NCBI GenBank assembly: GCA_021157555.1
Contig: JAGGWL010000138.1
Span: 1 to 8,436, forward strand
DNA from: Deltaproteobacteria bacterium
GTDB taxonomy: Bacteria > Desulfobacterota > Desulfobacteria > Desulfobacterales > BuS5
DNA length: 8,436 bases
Direction of reading: 5' to 3'
Position 1 is the stretch's first letter. The number at the start of each line of letters is the position of its first letter. Under the pieces are notes generated by a model. The model worked only from the letters and a program-made list of their open reading frames with translations. It did no database searches and was not told the origin of the DNA. Shown piece by piece: positions 6,242 to 8,436 of the stretch. The position numbers were made by a program, and so were the translations under genes.

Positions 6242-8122
6242 ATGGCGTTAATCGAGATGCGGGATATTTGCTGGGGATTTGGCGATCCGCCTTTACTTGA
6301 AAATATAAATTTTCAGATCGAAAAAGGAGAGCGTGTAGGTCTGCTGGGCCGCAATGGAGTCGGGAAAACAAGCATCATAAAACTCCTGGGAGATAAATTG
6401 CGCCCGGATAGCGGTACTATCCGGCGGCAGCAGGGAATAATAATTGCCTCACTGGAGCAGGATGTTTCTTCGAAATTTGTCGGAACGATTTTTGACGTAA
6501 TTGCAGAAGGGCTGGGTAAAAAAGGCCGGGCGCTGGCAGAATATAACCGAATCTGTAAAATACCCACCTCCGCCATCACGCCCGAACTTTCCAAAAAACG
6601 GGATGAATTACAGCAAATCTTAAACGCAGGTGAGGGATGGGGTCTTTTACAACAGGTTGAACATATTCTTTCCCGAACAAACCTTGATCCCGAAAAAAAA
6701 TTTGCCGACCTTTCGGCTGGTTTGAAAAGGCGCACACTTTTTGCCCGGGCTCTTGCGCTATCGCCGGATATTCTTTTGCTGGATGAACCGACCAACCATT
6801 TTGATATTGATTCCATCATATGGATGGAAGATTTTATTCTAAGGCAAGTCAAAACCTTACTTTTTATTACTCATGACCGCGCTTTTCTGAAAAAAATAGC
6901 CACCCGGATGATTGAACTGGATCGCTGCCGCCTGGTTTCTTATGATTGCGATTATGGATCTTATTTGGCAAGAAGAGCAGCCACCCTGAAAGCCGAAGAA
7001 CAGCAAGCAAAACTGTTTGACAAAAAACTTTCTAAAGAAGAAATCTGGATCAGACAGGGAATCAAGGCCCGCAGAACCAGAAACGAAGGTAGGGTGCGGG
7101 TCTTAAAAAAAATGCGCGCCAATTATCAGGCTCGCCGCAAAAAAACAGGCAATGTTAAATTACAGGCTCAGGAAGCGGAAAAAACCGGCAAACTTGTTAT
7201 TGAAGCTAAAAATATAAGTTTTTCGCATGACCGGACTCCTTTAATTACCGACTTTTCCACAACCATCATGCGCGGTGATAAAGTTGGCATTATCGGGCCA
7301 AACGGAATCGGCAAAACAACCTTACTGAAAATTCTTTTAAATAGAATGCCTCCGAAAAAGGGGAGCATCAGCCACGGCACACACCTTCAGATGGCATATT
7401 TTGACCAGATGAGAACCCAGCTTAAAGAGCAGAAAACAGTCCAGGAAAATATCGCCGAGGGGAATGATTTTATTATTTTTAATGACCAAAAACGTCATGT
7501 AATAGGTTATCTTAAGGATTTTCTTTTTTCGCCTGAAAGGTGCCGCACCCCGGTTCATATTCTTTCCGGAGGAGAAAAAAACAGGCTGATGCTGGCCAAA
7601 CTTTTTACAAAACCGGCAAATCTGCTTGTGCTGGACGAACCAACAAATGATCTTGATGCGGAAACATTGGAACTTTTAGAGGAACTTCTTTTTACGTTTC
7701 AGGGCACTATTTTACTTGTCAGCCATGACCGTGCTTTTTTAAATAATGTAGTCACCAGCACTATAGTCTTTGAAGGCCGGGGCAGGGTTATTGAATACGT
7801 CGGTGGTTACGATGACTGGTTGATACAAAGACAAAAACCGGTAGAAAAATCTGTGCCGGCAAAAAAAAACCATCCGCAAATCAGCAAAAAACCTGAATCA
7901 GGCAAGCCTCAAAAAATGAGCTACATGCAAAAACGGGAACTTGATCAGTTGCCGCAAATGATAAATACTCTTGAAACAGAACAAAAAGATTTGTATGAGC
8001 TTATGTCTGATCCATTATTCTATAAAAAGGACAAAGAAAAAATCGCTGCTGCTAAAGATCGCCTTGAAAAAGTTGAACATGAAATTGAAACCGCTTATCT
8101 TCGCTGGGAAGCGATTGAATAA
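6242..8122 (+). CDS. uup: ABC-F ATPase, Uup type
   Basis: A 626-residue soluble protein with two fused ABC ATPase domains and no membrane segments. Domain 1 has Walker A GRNGVGKTS (36-44), a variant signature LSAGLKRR (157-164), Walker B with DEPTNHFD (181-188) and the switch His211. A charged linker (about 236-310) corresponds to the ABC-F P-site-tRNA-interaction region. Domain 2 has GPNGIGKTT (352-360), LSGGEKNR (441-448), DEPTND (465-470) and His495. After a Lys/Pro-rich hinge (about 531-557), residues about 558-622 form the antiparallel coiled-coil tail that marks Uup among ABC-F proteins. Length agrees with Uup (about 635). ABC-F proteins bind the ribosome E site and affect translation; Uup has also been linked to transposon excision and stalled-ribosome relief. 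GAGG ends 11 bases before the ATG. The gene stands alone and ends in a terminator-like hairpin. Confidence 0.93.
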   Translation: MALIEMRDICWGFGDPPLLENINFQIEKGERVGLLGRNGVGKTSIIKLLGDKLRPDSGTIRRQQGIIIASLEQDVSSKFVGTIFDVIAEGLGKKGRALAEYNRICKIPTSAITPELSKKRDELQQILNAGEGWGLLQQVEHILSRTNLDPEKKFADLSAGLKRRTLFARALALSPDILLLDEPTNHFDIDSIIWMEDFILRQVKTLLFITHDRAFLKKIATRMIELDRCRLVSYDCDYGSYLARRAATLKAEEQQAKLFDKKLSKEEIWIRQGIKARRTRNEGRVRVLKKMRANYQARRKKTGNVKLQAQEAEKTGKLVIEAKNISFSHDRTPLITDFSTTIMRGDKVGIIGPNGIGKTTLLKILLNRMPPKKGSISHGTHLQMAYFDQMRTQLKEQKTVQENIAEGNDFIIFNDQKRHVIGYLKDFLFSPERCRTPVHILSGGEKNRLMLAKLFTKPANLLVLDEPTNDLDAETLELLEELLFTFQGTILLVSHDRAFLNNVVTSTIVFEGRGRVIEYVGGYDDWLIQRQKPVEKSVPAKKNHPQISKKPESGKPQKMSYMQKRELDQLPQMINTLETEQKDLYELMSDPLFYKKDKEKIAAAKDRLEKVEHEIETAYLRWEAIE

Positions 8123-8191
8123 TTTGTTAAATTTTGGGATGGTTCCATACGCTGTGATATTTTTGGTTACAACGTTTAAACGAAGCAGTTC

Positions 8192-8229
8192 GTAGGGTGG
8201 GTAATGCCCACCCTACATGGCTTTTTTTT
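8192..8229 (+). terminator. Hairpin and T-run terminator after the ABC-F gene
   Basis: A perfect stem of 10 bp, GTAGGGTGGG (8192-8201) with CCCACCCTAC (8207-8216), has a 5-base loop. It is followed after five bases (ATGGC) by eight T (8222-8229). It lies 70 bp after the ABC-F stop and fits an intrinsic terminator, although the 5-base gap before the T-run is longer than ideal. The same stem is, to my recall, a widely dispersed GTAGGGTGGG repeat in many bacterial genomes. The T-run overlaps the stop codon of the convergent gene; for that gene there is no T-run beyond the stem. Confidence 0.65.
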
Positions 8230-8436
8230 ACACCCAGTGACCTTCAACATTGGCCTCTTGAGATGTTTCAAGTTCACCGTTTTTATACTGCTGAACAGCG
8301 TCTATGACCCTGCCTTTTGCTCCGGTTACAATTTTGACGCCGGCCTGGTTAAGCACATTAAATGCTTTAGGACCGCAATTTCCTGTTAGCAATACCTCAG
8401 CCTTGCTGTTTACTATTATTTTTCCGGCCTGTATTC
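8228..8436 (-). CDS. NifX/NifB-like iron-molybdenum cofactor-family protein, partial
   Basis: The C-terminal 68 residues of a gene whose start lies beyond the right edge. The frame ends in TAA at 8228-8230. It reads AEVLLTGNCGPKAFNVLNQAG, then VKIVTGAKGRVIDAVQQY and NVEGHWV at the end. This is the characteristic C-terminal pattern of the small dinitrogenase iron-molybdenum cofactor domain family (Nitro_FeMo-Co, the NifX/NifB-C/MTH1175 group), whose members bind metal-sulfur clusters or their precursors. Stand-alone members are common in anaerobes without being part of nitrogen fixation, so no nif role should be assumed. The conserved Cys in TGNCGP is present. It is convergent with the ABC-F gene, 105 bp from its stop. 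Confidence 0.85.
   Translation of the reverse strand, partial: IQAGKIIVNSKAEVLLTGNCGPKAFNVLNQAGVKIVTGAKGRVIDAVQQYKNGELETSQEANVEGHWV

Noticed and set aside
6313..6852. 179-codon minus-strand frame inside the ABC-F gene
   Set aside because: It is antisense to the strongly conserved first ATPase domain; its Ser/Arg-rich composition is typical of a shadow frame.

Overview
The window (8,436 bp, fairly AT-rich) looks like bacterial chromosome. A sulfate-reducer-like deltaproteobacterium (Desulfobacterota) is the best guess. That guess rests on the gene style, on a partial NifX/NifB-like iron-molybdenum cofactor-family protein at the right edge, and on short GC-rich palindromes of a type I recall as dispersed repeats in such genomes. 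It is an inference; there is no rRNA or other marker gene here.

Layout: bases 40-5783 hold six genes, all on the minus strand. Read in their own direction (right to left) they are: a YehS-type DUF1456 protein (5292-5783); a class I SAM-dependent methyltransferase with an N-terminal four-cysteine zinc-finger-like segment (4536-5189); a large SNF2-family ATPase with a DUF3670-like domain in front of the motor (1734-4409); a SWIM zinc-finger protein 13 bp downstream of it (647-1720); and a type II toxin-antitoxin pair, antitoxin (339-551) then ParE/RelE-like toxin (40-336). A 458-bp AT-rich divergent spacer (5784-6241) with short tandem repeats and one palindrome separates this block from a plus-strand ABC-F ATPase of the Uup type (6242-8122). 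A hairpin plus T-run ends that gene and abuts a convergent, truncated NifX/NifB-like gene (8228-8436, minus).

The central unit is the SNF2-SWIM operon. This pairing recurs in bacteria (compare Bacillus ywqA/ywqB) but its job is poorly known. Here the SWIM protein carries a Lys/Ala/Ser-rich linker resembling histone H1 tails and a C-terminal winged-helix-like segment. A model of an ATP-driven DNA or nucleoprotein remodeller with a DNA-binding partner is therefore reasonable but unproven. The toxin-antitoxin pair behind it has its own ribosome-binding site and a perfect operator-like palindrome, so it is probably a separate, self-regulated unit. The methyltransferase and DUF1456 genes look like accessory genes and may have a different origin. 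I see no IS element, tRNA, rRNA or CRISPR array. I did not find a convincing wholly new system; the SWIM/H1-like architecture is the most interesting point.
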